Assembly (NCBI RefSeq): GCF_000959525.1
Contig: NZ_CP009831.1
Span: forward strand, 1,674,001 to 1,738,000
DNA: 64,000 nucleotides
Reading direction: 5' to 3'
Source: Burkholderia multivorans ATCC BAA-247
GTDB taxonomy: Bacteria > Pseudomonadota > Gammaproteobacteria > Burkholderiales > Burkholderiaceae
The notes beneath the pieces were generated by a model. That model saw nothing but the letters and a program-made list of their open reading frames with translations, was not told the origin of the DNA and did not search any database. The stretch's first letter is position 1; every line of letters begins with the position of its first letter. The translations under genes were made by a program, and so were the position numbers. Below, in pieces: positions 43,823 through 52,918 of the stretch.

Positions 43823-46198
43823 TCAAAAGCGCGGAAACGTGCTGAAGTCGACTTTCACCGGCGGCGGCAATCTTCCGGACTGCTCGGCGAGGTAGTTGCC
43901 GCGATCCGCCGCCGCTACCCTGGCACGCTCGGCGGCAATGTGCGCGGCATCGTTCTTCAGGCCGAGCGACCGAACGCGCCTGTCGTTGCCGACGAAGAAC
44001 GTCCGCGCCCAGCCGTAGCCACCCGGTGCATATTCATGGAAATAGGGCACGCGGAACCATGCGCGGCTATCGTGTACGAAATCGTCGAGCAAACGGATCA
44101 CGGCACGAGGCAGCTTTCGCACCGCTGCCTCAGACGTGTGCTCGAGCAGGAACGGCAGCATTTCCTGGGGCGGCGCGAGAACATAATCCAGGACTGGTTG
44201 ATACGGGGCCAGGGCACCAAGCAGCTGCAGCACGCGATCATGTCCTCCCATCCAGACAGCCGTCGACCCTTGCCGACGGCGCATGGCAACGTCCTTCCGT
44301 TCAACCGTCAAGTAATAGGCATTGACGTCCTGTTCCAACGCAAACGGCCCGCTGGCCCTTCCCATCTTCACGTTCAACTTTTCCGCCGGCGGGTGAGCCC
44401 AGTACACCTGCCAGCGCCAGCGCTGATCGGGATACAGGTATGCCAGCAAGAGTCGGAACTCCTCCGCGGCTTCGAGCAGGTCGGTCTTGTCGTTGGTCGT
44501 TATGTCCGTCGTACCCTCGCCGGGCCGCGGCGGTTTGCCTGCTGCAGCCGCCATGATCTCGGCGTCCTTCTTCTTGATCTGTTCACCAAGTTCGGCCGCG
44601 CTTTTCCTGAAGGGATTCGCCAGTGCTGGAATCGCAAGCATGCTGAGCGCAGCGGCCTCGAGGCCCGCCCTTTTTTTCTCGAGCTCGCTCTTCTCGCGCT
44701 TCAGATTATCAAGCCGAGAATTCGATGCTGCCTTGCTCGCGACTCGCGTCTCGAGTCCGTAGGGCGTGACCTCATCCTCTGGCGCATGACGGAAGAAGGG
44801 CTGCGACGTCACGTAGGCTTGCGGATTTCCATAGTCGGCCCGCAAGGTACGCCATGCGAGCGACTGGCCCATGCCTATGCGAAGTGCCGATTCGATGCTG
44901 TCGAGGGGTTTTTGATTGACGGTTGAGAGCCAGTCGTTGAAGGCGCGGGCGACGGATGACGAGATTCTGAAATCATCTTCCATGACTTTCGGAAGCGGTG
45001 ATTCCTCGGCCTGCACAGATAATGGCACGCCGGCTTTCAATGCTTCGATATACATGTTGTGCAAGGTGATCTGACTAAGCTTGCTACCGTCACCGTCTCG
45101 AGATTTGCCCTCTTCATTGAACGCGTAACCGCCGCCCACGTCCGAATGCACACCCGGGTAAGCGACCTCAATTCTGCGCGGCGCGCCGACAGGATAGGCA
45201 TGCCGCTCGCGAATGGAATCGAGCGGGAAGCTCATCCGCTGTTCGTGAATCGAGAAGAAATGCACACACTTCTTCACCGAAGCGGGAATATTAAGGGCAC
45301 CGTTAGCGGTCCATACCCAATGCCCGTCCAGATCTGCGATATCGATTGCCGCAGTGACGGTATCCGGCAACCCAACCGACGCGACTGTATCGAAAATTCC
45401 GAGAAAATTGACCTCGTACGGAATCGCACCCGCGATCATGCCACCCGGTGCCCAGGTATTGAGGAGACGGTTAACGAATACGCGTGCGCCTGCCGCACCG
45501 CGCGAGAATCCGAATACGTTCACCCATACCTTTTTGATCGAACGATTCAACTGACCACCCGGTCCGCCATGCTTCTTCTGCAGGGCGAACAGTGCCCCGT
45601 GAAGACGCTCCAGCTGCGCCCGCGATTTGTATCCGTAGTACGCCTGCGACGCCGTTACTACAGGACTCGCCATGGGGAACGCCTTGGACGCCGCTCCAAC
45701 AATTTGAGGCAGCTTGCCGTTCGAGGCCGTGACGTCAGTGTCAATCAACGAGCAAAGAGCACGGGCCTCTGGGTCATCCAGCAATCGACTTCCCGTCATA
45801 GCGATGTGCAGAGCGTTTAACAAGCGGGTATATCCCCATGCAACGCGCATACCGAAACCAAGGGCGAATGCCTTGCCTTCAGATGTGAAAACCATTTCGC
45901 CAATTTCATAAAACGGTGTACCAACACCAGGAACGTACTCGGAGAAAATTCCTGCCTCTTTTTTTTGTGGGCAAGCACGAAACAATCTCGCGACATTACT
46001 ATGCGTCGGCCGGTCCAAATTCTTGGCATCCCATTCCCGATTGTTATTCGTACCGTCGAAAAACAGATTAACGTGGAGCACCAGCCGGCAGTCCGATGGT
46101 TCCCCCGCTAGCGCGCTCTTGCCCATCGCTCCGGCCGCTTCGCCCTCGTCCAGACGCCCCTGTTCGTTGAATGGCTCAGGCCATCGAATGACGCTCAT
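43823..46198 (-). CDS. DUF2235 T6SS phospholipase effector, Tle1-like (cassette A)
   Basis: The 791-residue alpha/beta hydrolase has LFFDGTNNN at about 47-55, the nucleophile elbow VFGFSRGAAGARVFVN (Ser near 231), FDTVASVGLPDT with the probable catalytic Asp, and YPGVHSDVGGGYAFNEEG with the probable catalytic His. These are the Tle1 signatures; Tle1 proteins hydrolyse membrane phospholipids of rival cells. A helix-rich segment (about 485-560) and a C-terminal half without a recognised domain follow. Its start overlaps the immunity gene 3' end by 23 bp, and a DUF4123 adaptor, VgrG and PAAR lie in the same cassette. Confidence 0.9.
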   Translation of the reverse strand: MSVIRWPEPFNEQGRLDEGEAAGAMGKSALAGEPSDCRLVLHVNLFFDGTNNNREWDAKNLDRPTHSNVARLFRACPQKKEAGIFSEYVPGVGTPFYEIGEMVFTSEGKAFALGFGMRVAWGYTRLLNALHIAMTGSRLLDDPEARALCSLIDTDVTASNGKLPQIVGAASKAFPMASPVVTASQAYYGYKSRAQLERLHGALFALQKKHGGPGGQLNRSIKKVWVNVFGFSRGAAGARVFVNRLLNTWAPGGMIAGAIPYEVNFLGIFDTVASVGLPDTVTAAIDIADLDGHWVWTANGALNIPASVKKCVHFFSIHEQRMSFPLDSIRERHAYPVGAPRRIEVAYPGVHSDVGGGYAFNEEGKSRDGDGSKLSQITLHNMYIEALKAGVPLSVQAEESPLPKVMEDDFRISSSVARAFNDWLSTVNQKPLDSIESALRIGMGQSLAWRTLRADYGNPQAYVTSQPFFRHAPEDEVTPYGLETRVASKAASNSRLDNLKREKSELEKKRAGLEAAALSMLAIPALANPFRKSAAELGEQIKKKDAEIMAAAAGKPPRPGEGTTDITTNDKTDLLEAAEEFRLLLAYLYPDQRWRWQVYWAHPPAEKLNVKMGRASGPFALEQDVNAYYLTVERKDVAMRRRQGSTAVWMGGHDRVLQLLGALAPYQPVLDYVLAPPQEMLPFLLEHTSEAAVRKLPRAVIRLLDDFVHDSRAWFRVPYFHEYAPGGYGWARTFFVGNDRRVRSLGLKNDAAHIAAERARVAAADRGNYLAEQSGRLPPPVKVDFSTFPRF

Positions 46199-46727
46199 CG
46201 TCCTCGCCTCGTTTCTTGTTCAATTCCGGATCGAGTACACCATGTACGATGTATGGATCGTTATCCGCGGGTTTCTTTGCCATTGCCGGTTTGTCCTCAA
46301 TCTCCACACGAATTCGGTCTCCGGGCAGGAAATGCACCACGAAACCGTAAGTCCGCGGCCCATACGGCGGCACCTCGGTGGTCGCCGTGTACCAAGTACC
46401 AAGATGCTTTCCATCCAACACTTTGTCGACATTCCACTTGACGACCAGCTTCATGTTTGGACGCCAGCGGGCGGGTATACCGATACAGCACGATCCACCG
46501 CTTTCCGAGCGGAGCTTTCCTGTCTCCTTCGGCAAAATATTTGAACCACCCGCCGACATTTCGTGCCCCTCGCCCGCGATCAGAAATTGATCAATGTAAT
46601 AGTCGGTGTAGTTGTATCCGCTGACGCTCGACGGATTCCTTTCATTCGAATCCGAGCAACCGATCATCGTTAGCAACAGCGAACCGATAAGCAAGAGAAG
46701 GAAATATCTCCGAACAGTGATGTTCAT
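46176..46727 (-). CDS. DUF3304 lipoprotein, probable Tle1 immunity protein (A1)
   Basis: The 183-residue lipoprotein has a lipobox at MIGC (Cys24), then SGYNYTDYYIDQFLI, GGSCCIGIPARWRPNMKLVV and VVHFLPGDRIRVEIED, the DUF3304 pattern. Periplasmic lipoproteins next to Tle1 genes commonly neutralise the cognate lipase. Overlaps the effector start. It is the copy directly linked to an intact effector, and two further copies follow upstream. Confidence 0.85.
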   Translation of the reverse strand: MNITVRRYFLLLLIGSLLLTMIGCSDSNERNPSSVSGYNYTDYYIDQFLIAGEGHEMSAGGSNILPKETGKLRSESGGSCCIGIPARWRPNMKLVVKWNVDKVLDGKHLGTWYTATTEVPPYGPRTYGFVVHFLPGDRIRVEIEDKPAMAKKPADNDPYIVHGVLDPELNKKRGEDDERHSMA

Positions 46728-46748
46728 CTCAAATAAATCTCCTTTTAT

Positions 46749-46889
46749 TCAGGACAAAGACGACCCGTAGCGTCTGCGCGCAGCAACAGAACCGCCTGCC
46801 AATGCACTCTTACCCGTTGCTCGAGCTGCTTCGCCCTCACCCAAACGTCCCTTTTCGTTGAATGGCTCAGGCCATCGAATGACGCTCAT
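46749..46889 (-). pseudogene. relic of the Tle1 effector 5' end (copy 1)
   Basis: Starting at an ATG that overlaps the stop of DUF3304 copy A2 (ATGA), the frame gives MSVIRWPEPFNEKGRLGEGE, then AARATGKSALAGG, then stops after 46 codons. This matches the first ~35 residues of the intact effector at 46198. The fragment was carried along when the immunity gene was duplicated. Confidence 0.8.
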
Positions 46890-47425
46890 CGTCCTCCTCC
46901 TTGTTTCTTGTTCAACTCCGGATCGAGTACACCCTGCACGATGTATGGATCGTTATCCGCGGGTTTCTTTGCCATTTCCGGGTTGTCCTCAATCTCCACA
47001 CGAATTCGATCTCCGGGCAGGAAATGCACCACGAAACCGTAAGTCCGCGGCCCATACGGCGGCACCTCGGTGGTAGCAGTAAGCCATTGATCACCGCTGC
47101 GATCTTTGTCGTAGGGTCTACTGTCCCGCCGCCACTTGATCACGAGCTTCACGTTTGGACGCCAGTGGGCGGGAATACCGATACAACATGATCCGCCACT
47201 TTCGGAGCGTAGCTTTCCGGCATCCTTAGGATAAATATTTGAACCGCCAGCCGATAATTCGTGACCTTCGCTCGTAATAATAAATTGATCAATGTAATAG
47301 TCGGTGTAGTTGTATCCGCTAACGCTGGACGGATTGCTGTCATTCGACTCCGAGCAACCGATCGTCGTTAGCAACAGTGAACCGATAAGCAATAGAAGGA
47401 AATATCTCTTAACGGTGTCATTCAT
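46886..47425 (-). CDS. DUF3304 lipoprotein, probable immunity paralog (A2)
   Basis: The 179-residue paralog of A1 keeps the same signal peptide (RYFLLLLIGSLLLTTIGC, Cys24), GYNYTDYYIDQFIITSEG and VVHFLPGDRIRVEIEDNP. The middle segment differs (IKWRRDSRPYDKDRSGDQ here, shared with A3), so it is a mosaic of A1- and A3-like parts. Its 3' end abuts an effector relic and not a live effector gene, which fits an orphan immunity gene. Confidence 0.85.
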   Translation of the reverse strand: MNDTVKRYFLLLLIGSLLLTTIGCSESNDSNPSSVSGYNYTDYYIDQFIITSEGHELSAGGSNIYPKDAGKLRSESGGSCCIGIPAHWRPNVKLVIKWRRDSRPYDKDRSGDQWLTATTEVPPYGPRTYGFVVHFLPGDRIRVEIEDNPEMAKKPADNDPYIVQGVLDPELNKKQGGGR

Positions 47426-47589
47426 CTAAAGTAAATCTCCTGTTGTTTATTCAGGACAAGTACGACCGTAACGTCTGCGCGCAGCAATAGAACAGTCTGC
47501 CAATGCACTCTTGCCCGTTGCTCTGCAGGTTCGCACTCGCCTAAACGTCCCTGTTCGCTGAATGGCTCAGACCATCGAATGACGCTCAT
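47422..47589 (-). pseudogene. relic of the Tle1 effector 5' end (copy 2)
   Basis: From an ATG overlapping the stop of DUF3304 copy A3, the frame gives MSVIRWSEPFSEQGRLGECE, matching the effector N-terminus, then loses the effector frame through a small indel. It runs 55 codons to a stop that overlaps the ATG of A2. The pairwise overlaps could keep translation coupled through the array. Confidence 0.75.
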
Positions 47590-48128
47590 CGCCCTCTCCT
47601 CGTTTCTTGTTCAATTCCGGGGTCCAGTACGCCCTGTACGATATAGGGATCGTCATCGTCGATTTCCGGAAGAATTCCTCTCTCATCCCTGATCTGGATT
47701 CGAATCCGATCGCCCGACAGAAAATGCACCACAAAGCCCGCTGTGCGTGGTCCATACGGCGGCACCTCGGTGGTCGCAGTAAGCCATTGATCACCGCTGC
47801 GATCTTTGTCGTAGGGTTTCGTGTCCCGCCGCCATTTGATCACGAGCTTCATGCCCGGATGCCAATGGGCAGGAATGCTGACACAGCACACGAATCCCCC
47901 TCCTCCCGAACGCATCTGACCGTCCTTTTTAGGAAAAATATTCGGCCCACCCGCGGGGAACTCGTCGCCTTCACTCCCGACGCGGAATCCCGTGATGTAA
48001 TAGTCGGTATAGTTGTAACCGCTCAGTTCTGACGGGTTACTCTCGTTTTCGTCCGAGCAACCAAGAATCGTTGCCAGAGAGAAAACAATTGAAAGACCGG
48101 CAAAGCGTTTCAAAACGAGCACGATCAT
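47586..48128 (-). CDS. DUF3304 lipoprotein, probable immunity paralog (A3)
   Basis: The 180-residue lipoprotein (lipobox ATILGC, Cys24) has SGYNYTDYYITGFRVGSEG, CCVSIPAHWHPGMKLVIKWR and FVVHFLSGDRIRIQI. It is the most divergent of the three cassette-A copies. Start overlaps the DUF4123 stop by 4 bp (ATGA). It ends next to an effector relic. Confidence 0.85.
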   Translation of the reverse strand: MIVLVLKRFAGLSIVFSLATILGCSDENESNPSELSGYNYTDYYITGFRVGSEGDEFPAGGPNIFPKKDGQMRSGGGGFVCCVSIPAHWHPGMKLVIKWRRDTKPYDKDRSGDQWLTATTEVPPYGPRTAGFVVHFLSGDRIRIQIRDERGILPEIDDDDPYIVQGVLDPGIEQETRRGR

Positions 48129-49009
48129 CTTTCATCCTCCTGTCCATCTGGAGGCTTCGCTCGACTGCCGACATCACGCATCAAATCTCGCCAGATATAT
48201 GCGGGAACCAGCTCAAACGCTTGCAGCAACGACGCCTCGTCGGCAACAGCCAATCGGATTGCCGATCGAATATCACCCTGCCGGTCGAACGCCTCGCCAT
48301 ACTGATACGAGGCCACGCAGAATGCGTGACGGTCTGCCCGAAGAGTCAGCCCCCATTGAATCGCGCGATCATATCGGCGAAGAAAATCCCGGTACCTGAT
48401 GGCATATGGCTGATTTGCATCGATCAAGCCAAGGTCGCTCAACTCGCTCATGAGCGCATGCGGCTCGTCGTGCTTTTCCAACGCATCGAGTTGCCGCTGA
48501 TCGAGTGACAGCGAAAACTGCCCTACATGGTCGCCGTGCGAATGGTCGTCAATAGCGAGGTACTGCCACTCCGAGTTCGCACCGCGGTACATCCATGTGG
48601 TTATCGGGTGCATGAGTTCAATGCTCGCTGCTTTGCCGAAGACATCCACAATCGACGGAAGCGAGCGTGGATCGAACCAGCGAAGCAGAACCTGCATGCC
48701 TTCGCCGATGTCCGCAAAAAGAAAGCGTTGAAAATGAATCTTGAGCCCATCGATATCGAGCGCACTGCGCATCACCGTGAAGCATGGTCGATACCGATCC
48801 ATCAGATCGACATGACGAACCCATTCACTATGCGCGTCGTCGATCTCGAAAAGAATCGGCGCCGCGTGCCCGGCCTCCTCCTCAGGCAACCCTTCAAATA
48901 GCGACCGCACCTCCGGCGAAAACTCGAGCACCCATGTAGCAAGCGCCTCCGGGTACTGCGCCCCATCGGCCAGTCCGTAGAGTTTTCCGTTGTCGTCTGC
49001 TGTTTTCAT
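48125..49009 (-). CDS. DUF4123 T6SS effector adaptor/chaperone (cassette A)
   Basis: The 294-residue protein has the DUF4123 N-terminal part (YGLADGAQYPEAL, SLFEGLPEEEAGHAAPILFE, HFQRFLFADIGEGMQVLLRW, FDPRSL) and a helical C-terminal part. DUF4123 (Tap/Tec) proteins load a toxin onto its VgrG and are encoded between the two, as here. The ATG at 49009 lies 10 bp after the vgrG stop. Same length as the paralog at 52919-53803. Confidence 0.88.
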   Translation of the reverse strand: MKTADDNGKLYGLADGAQYPEALATWVLEFSPEVRSLFEGLPEEEAGHAAPILFEIDDAHSEWVRHVDLMDRYRPCFTVMRSALDIDGLKIHFQRFLFADIGEGMQVLLRWFDPRSLPSIVDVFGKAASIELMHPITTWMYRGANSEWQYLAIDDHSHGDHVGQFSLSLDQRQLDALEKHDEPHALMSELSDLGLIDANQPYAIRYRDFLRRYDRAIQWGLTLRADRHAFCVASYQYGEAFDRQGDIRSAIRLAVADEASLLQAFELVPAYIWRDLMRDVGSRAKPPDGQEDER

Positions 49010-49019
49010 ACGACCAGTC

Positions 49020-51551
49020 TCAAAGCCGCGGCACAATCGATGCACCGCTCTTCGCAGCTTTCAGCAGACATTCGATGCATACCTTGGGAACGTGAAGCTC
49101 AACGGGTACTTCGTCGGGTTTCGGGAAATAGTGGGTCGCTGCATGTGCCACCCAGACACCGCTGGTGCCGCTTTTGATGCTGCCCTGCTCAAGCTCGATA
49201 TAGCTTCCGCCACCGTTGAGAACCAGTTTCTTCCGGGCCTTGATATGGATCGTGTCGCTGGTGACGTTGATCTCGAGTAGAGCCAGCAGATTGATCGCTT
49301 TCTGCAGTGCGTGTATGTCGATATCGCCATCCGCCGCGACGGACTTCATGCCTCCACGCGCTGCAAAATGACGCACCGAGTCCTGAGCGCTGACGAGGAC
49401 GCTCTCGCTCGCCGATGCCGCAATGTGTGCCCCGCTCGTCAACGCGACGTGCTGACCGCTCGCGATATGCGTTGTCGCGGGGGTGGTGGTCTGGATACCG
49501 GCCGCGCCGGCAATGACGACGTGCGGCGCACCCAGTTCGGGAAAAACGTCGTCGGCGCGGCTTTGAGGTCCGCGTACGGCGGCGTTCTGTTTGGCCAGCG
49601 CCTCGGCGACTTCTTCCTGATGGGCGTTCGTGTCTTGCGCCGTGGCCTGTTGCGCAAGTTGAGCAATCGTCGACTGCCAACGCGCGGCCTCCTCCAACCG
49701 TGCAGTCGTTTCGCTCATGTCGGTCATATGGGCTTGCGCATTCGGACGTGTTTCCGTTGTAAGCAGCATCCCTCGTCCCGCACGAAACACGCCGTGGCCG
49801 TCCGTCCGCAGCTCCACCCCGCGCCCCCGCTCCTCCTGCCGCCCGGCATTCCCCGCAATACGCGTGATGTACCCCAGATTCAACTGCGAACACCCTTCAT
49901 CGCTCGACAGATGCGTCTGGATCTTGCCGTTCGTATCGTCGAAAGCCAGCGTATTCGCTCGACGGCCGCCGATTTCCTTGCTGCGATAGCCGGCGAGCGC
50001 CTGATTCGCCGGCAAGGCGAACGGCGGCATGTTGAATGCGTTCACCGCGCTTCCCACGACGATCGGCAAGTCCGGATCGCCATTGACGAAGGCAACCTCG
50101 ACCTCCTGCCCCCGACGCGGAAGAAAAACGCCGCCGAACTGATCGCCGTGCCACGCGCCGGCAACGCGCACCCAACAACTGGAACGCTCGTCGTTCTTGC
50201 CGAGCCGGTCCCAGAGAAACTGCAGCTTCACGCGCCCGTAGGCATCGGTCCAGATTTCCTGGTTGTCGGGACACGTCACGACGGCATACTCGACGCCGTT
50301 CATCCGCGGCTTCGCAATCGTGCGCAATAGACGAAACGGCTCATTGGTCGGCTGCACCGTGAACTGCGCTTCGCACCGATACTGCTGACCGGCCCCGGAA
50401 GCTTCGCCGATCTCTTCGATCGTCAGCCGGCAAGCAATCACGGCATACTCGCGATTCGCCGCCTCTTGCGGGTAGTGCGAGAGCACGAACGTCTGCCCGG
50501 CGACCATGCCGCGCAAATTGCCCTTGCCGTGTGCCCTCAATCCCTGACACCGCCACGCCTGCATCTGCACCAGCGTGAGGTATTCCGCTTCGGTGCGCGG
50601 CTCGTTGTGCGCGCCGGAGAGTCCGGCCGCACCCGCTTGCGGCTGTGCATAGTCACCCCACGAATAGCGCTCCTGATGGGCGAGGCCCGTATCGCGAGGA
50701 TCTTCGCGCGTCACGGTCAGATTCGCGCGCGGCAACGTGTAGTCGTAGTCGACAGCCGTCACCGCGCCCGTCGTCAGCGCATGTGACACCGAGAATTCGT
50801 GGATATGTTCCTCGTCGATGCGCCGATTGTTCGGCGGTTCGTAGCGAAGCTCGGCATAGGCGTCGCCGAGCGGCTGGAGCGCGCCCATCGAATCGCAAAG
50901 TACGAGCCGATGCTTGCCTTCGCCGTGCTCGAAGAAGTAGTAGATGCCCCACTCTTCCCACAACCGTTGCAGGAACGTCCAGTCGCTTTCGAAATGCTGG
51001 CGCTGAATGTCGCGCTTGGGCCATACCTTGTTCGGCCGAGGCGTCGTCAGCCGTTTATCCACCGGAAACGGATAGACCGACAGCACGGCGTCCGTGATCT
51101 CGACAACCGACATGTCCTGGAAAATGCGGCAGTCGCTATTCTTGGTCGCATGCCAGAGCCACGGTCGCAGCGTCAGCGCATAGACGATCGATCGGCCGTC
51201 TTCGCGAACGATCATCGCCTGACTGACAATGCCGGTGATCTCGCGCATGCCTGCGCCGATATTTCCCATTCCGGCACCACCGGCAAGGCCCGGAATGAAA
51301 TGCCCACGGCCCTCGAGCTGAATCGATACGGTCACTTCCGTGCCGATCAACGCATCGAGATCGACGTTCGCCGCGATGCTCGGCGAGAACGCGAGCGCGT
51401 CCGGCGTCTTCAGTTCCAGGACGTATTCGAACAACTCGCCTATCGTCTCGCCGCCCGTGAGCCTCACCGGCGTCAGGAGCGATTGGCCACCGTACGTCGG
51501 CAACGCCGCGCCGGAAACCGATAGCGTCCGTGATGCGTCAAACAAAGCCAT
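49020..51551 (-). CDS. vgrG: VgrG spike protein (cassette A)
   Basis: The 843-residue VgrG has a gp27-like part (from ~20; LLTPVRLTGGETIGELFEYV, ESDWTFLQRLWEEWGIYYFF), a gp5-like OB domain (DAYGRVKLQFLWDRLG, WVRVAGAWHGDQFGGVFLPR, GQEVEVAFVNGDPDLPIVVG) and a DUF2345 C-terminal extension after about residue 600. Residues 1-575 are nearly identical to the VgrG at 59031-61553, but the C-terminal extension is different. The extension is likely to select cassette-specific cargo. Confidence 0.95.
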   Translation of the reverse strand: MALFDASRTLSVSGAALPTYGGQSLLTPVRLTGGETIGELFEYVLELKTPDALAFSPSIAANVDLDALIGTEVTVSIQLEGRGHFIPGLAGGAGMGNIGAGMREITGIVSQAMIVREDGRSIVYALTLRPWLWHATKNSDCRIFQDMSVVEITDAVLSVYPFPVDKRLTTPRPNKVWPKRDIQRQHFESDWTFLQRLWEEWGIYYFFEHGEGKHRLVLCDSMGALQPLGDAYAELRYEPPNNRRIDEEHIHEFSVSHALTTGAVTAVDYDYTLPRANLTVTREDPRDTGLAHQERYSWGDYAQPQAGAAGLSGAHNEPRTEAEYLTLVQMQAWRCQGLRAHGKGNLRGMVAGQTFVLSHYPQEAANREYAVIACRLTIEEIGEASGAGQQYRCEAQFTVQPTNEPFRLLRTIAKPRMNGVEYAVVTCPDNQEIWTDAYGRVKLQFLWDRLGKNDERSSCWVRVAGAWHGDQFGGVFLPRRGQEVEVAFVNGDPDLPIVVGSAVNAFNMPPFALPANQALAGYRSKEIGGRRANTLAFDDTNGKIQTHLSSDEGCSQLNLGYITRIAGNAGRQEERGRGVELRTDGHGVFRAGRGMLLTTETRPNAQAHMTDMSETTARLEEAARWQSTIAQLAQQATAQDTNAHQEEVAEALAKQNAAVRGPQSRADDVFPELGAPHVVIAGAAGIQTTTPATTHIASGQHVALTSGAHIAASASESVLVSAQDSVRHFAARGGMKSVAADGDIDIHALQKAINLLALLEINVTSDTIHIKARKKLVLNGGGSYIELEQGSIKSGTSGVWVAHAATHYFPKPDEVPVELHVPKVCIECLLKAAKSGASIVPRL

Positions 51552-51669
51552 TCCGATATCTCCGTCGAATCACCGATTAGCGACTGCGTCCGGCCCGTTC
51601 GTGCCCAGTCGCTTACGCACGGACACCCCAAAGTTCCAGCTTGAGCGACGGAAACTCTCCCGCCACATG
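49820..51669 (-). repeat. vgrG 5'/tssK 3' direct repeat, copy 1
   Basis: About 1.85 kb, covering the vgrG codons for residues 1 to ~575 plus 118 bp upstream, is almost identical to 59822-61671 (offset 10,002 bp, same orientation). In the second copy the upstream part includes the true 3' end of tssK; here it is joined to a tssL fragment. Edges are from eye alignment. Confidence 0.85.
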
Positions 51670-52622
51670 CCGCTCACCGTGCCGACTGCGACTTCATCCT
51701 TGAGCAACTGCTTGAGGTGCAGTTGCGGCGGCGGCGCCGGCGGCGGCGTCATGCGGGCGACGTCGGCAATCTGCTTCCGAACGTCCGCGCTCTGACTGGA
51801 GAGTTCGTACTTGAACCATCCGAATAGGCCGAGCAGGACCACCGACAAGAGCGTTGCGGTAATCCACAGGGGGAAATCGTAGAACGACGGGCGCTTGCCC
51901 TTTGTGCTCGGTTGCCAGTGCGGAGACAACGTCAACGGCACGGAGTCGCGTTGCGATGTGATGACGTTGTAGAGCCTCTGGCGAATCGCGTCGTGCTTGC
52001 GCTTGCCGTCGGCACCGCCGCGGTAGCGCCCTTCGAAGCCGAGACTGAGCGTCCGATAAATCACTTCGAGCAGGTCTCGATGCTCGTGCGGATCTTCGAG
52101 TAAACGTCCGATCAGCAGGTAGACCTTGTCGCCTCCGTCGAGATCGCCGTGGAACGTCGTGGCCAGCCCGCCTTTGATCCATGCGATCCCCGCCGATCCG
52201 GCTTTGCCCCAGGCGGTTTGCGTGACCGTCTCGTCCAGCGCCGTGCACAGGCAATATCGGGCGCCGATCATATGGTCGCGCCGGATGTTGGCCTGCTCGC
52301 ATAGCTTCTCGAATGTCCGAACCTCCTGCTCGAGAAGCGCGCGCAACGACGCGACCGCATTCTTCGACGCGAACTTCTCCGGCATGTCGGCCTGTGCGCG
52401 CAGCAGGACGCGCGATGCTTCGAGCAATGGATTTGACGCCGCCTTCACGGAGGCGAGTCGTTCGGCAAACGACTCGGGCGGCGGCATCTCCTTCGACGGC
52501 GCCGAGTGGCTCGCAGAGTTTTCGATCGCCGCTTTTACGCTTGCGGACGATGTCGATTCACGGGCATGGACCGCGTCCTCATCCAAGACCGCGGACTCCA
52601 CGGTTCCTCTCACTTTTGCCAT
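51570..52622 (-). CDS. truncated tssL paralog lacking the OmpA domain
   Basis: The 350-residue frame keeps the DotU domain and transmembrane helix (WITATLLSVVLLGLFGWF), nearly identical to the tssL at 42210, up to LLKDEVAVGTVS. The last ~33 residues, from GMWRESFRRSSWNF, are an out-of-frame reading of copied tssK 3' DNA. The OmpA domain is gone. The N-terminal ~55 residues are unrelated to those of the intact tssL. It could be a DotU-only protein or non-functional. Confidence 0.8.
   Translation of the reverse strand: MAKVRGTVESAVLDEDAVHARESTSSASVKAAIENSASHSAPSKEMPPPESFAERLASVKAASNPLLEASRVLLRAQADMPEKFASKNAVASLRALLEQEVRTFEKLCEQANIRRDHMIGARYCLCTALDETVTQTAWGKAGSAGIAWIKGGLATTFHGDLDGGDKVYLLIGRLLEDPHEHRDLLEVIYRTLSLGFEGRYRGGADGKRKHDAIRQRLYNVITSQRDSVPLTLSPHWQPSTKGKRPSFYDFPLWITATLLSVVLLGLFGWFKYELSSQSADVRKQIADVARMTPPPAPPPQLHLKQLLKDEVAVGTVSGMWRESFRRSSWNFGVSVRKRLGTNGPDAVANR
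51694..52451 (-). repeat. tssL direct repeat, copy 2
   Basis: Partner of 42604-43363. Similarity begins a few tens of bases past the junction with tssK-derived DNA (near 51669) and ends in the codons for VKAASNPLLEASR. Confidence 0.8.
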
Positions 52623-52625
52623 ACC

Positions 52626-52907
52626 TTAGTCCCCTACGCTCGCCGTACCGCTACCAATCAGCGTGCAACCGCATTCGCAGCGGTGGCCGTGCAAAGCGAC
52701 TCGCCGGCCATTGATCGTGAACGTCGGATGAGCCTCGATGATCTTGTTGCGGCCATGTGGACGTCCATCCGGATACGTCATGGGGCAATCGACCAAATCG
52801 AAAAGGCGTGCGATGCCCTTGTCCCCGACCAGATGTGTTTCAGAGCCGGTTACGACGCGTCCACCGTGTGATGTGACGTCACCGACGACAATAATTTGCA
52901 ACGCCAT
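52626..52907 (-). CDS. PAAR-domain spike tip protein (cassette B)
   Basis: The 93-residue paralog of the cassette-A PAAR has IIVVGDVTSHGGRVVTGSET, IEAHPTFTINGRRVALHGHR and CECGCTLIGSGTASVGD. The ATG at 52907 matches the paralog start. An ATG at 52922, overlapping the DUF4123 stop by 4 bp with CCTCCTC nearby, would add five residues and is an alternative. Confidence 0.92.
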   Translation of the reverse strand: MALQIIVVGDVTSHGGRVVTGSETHLVGDKGIARLFDLVDCPMTYPDGRPHGRNKIIEAHPTFTINGRRVALHGHRCECGCTLIGSGTASVGD

Positions 52908-52918
52908 GTTGTTCTCTC

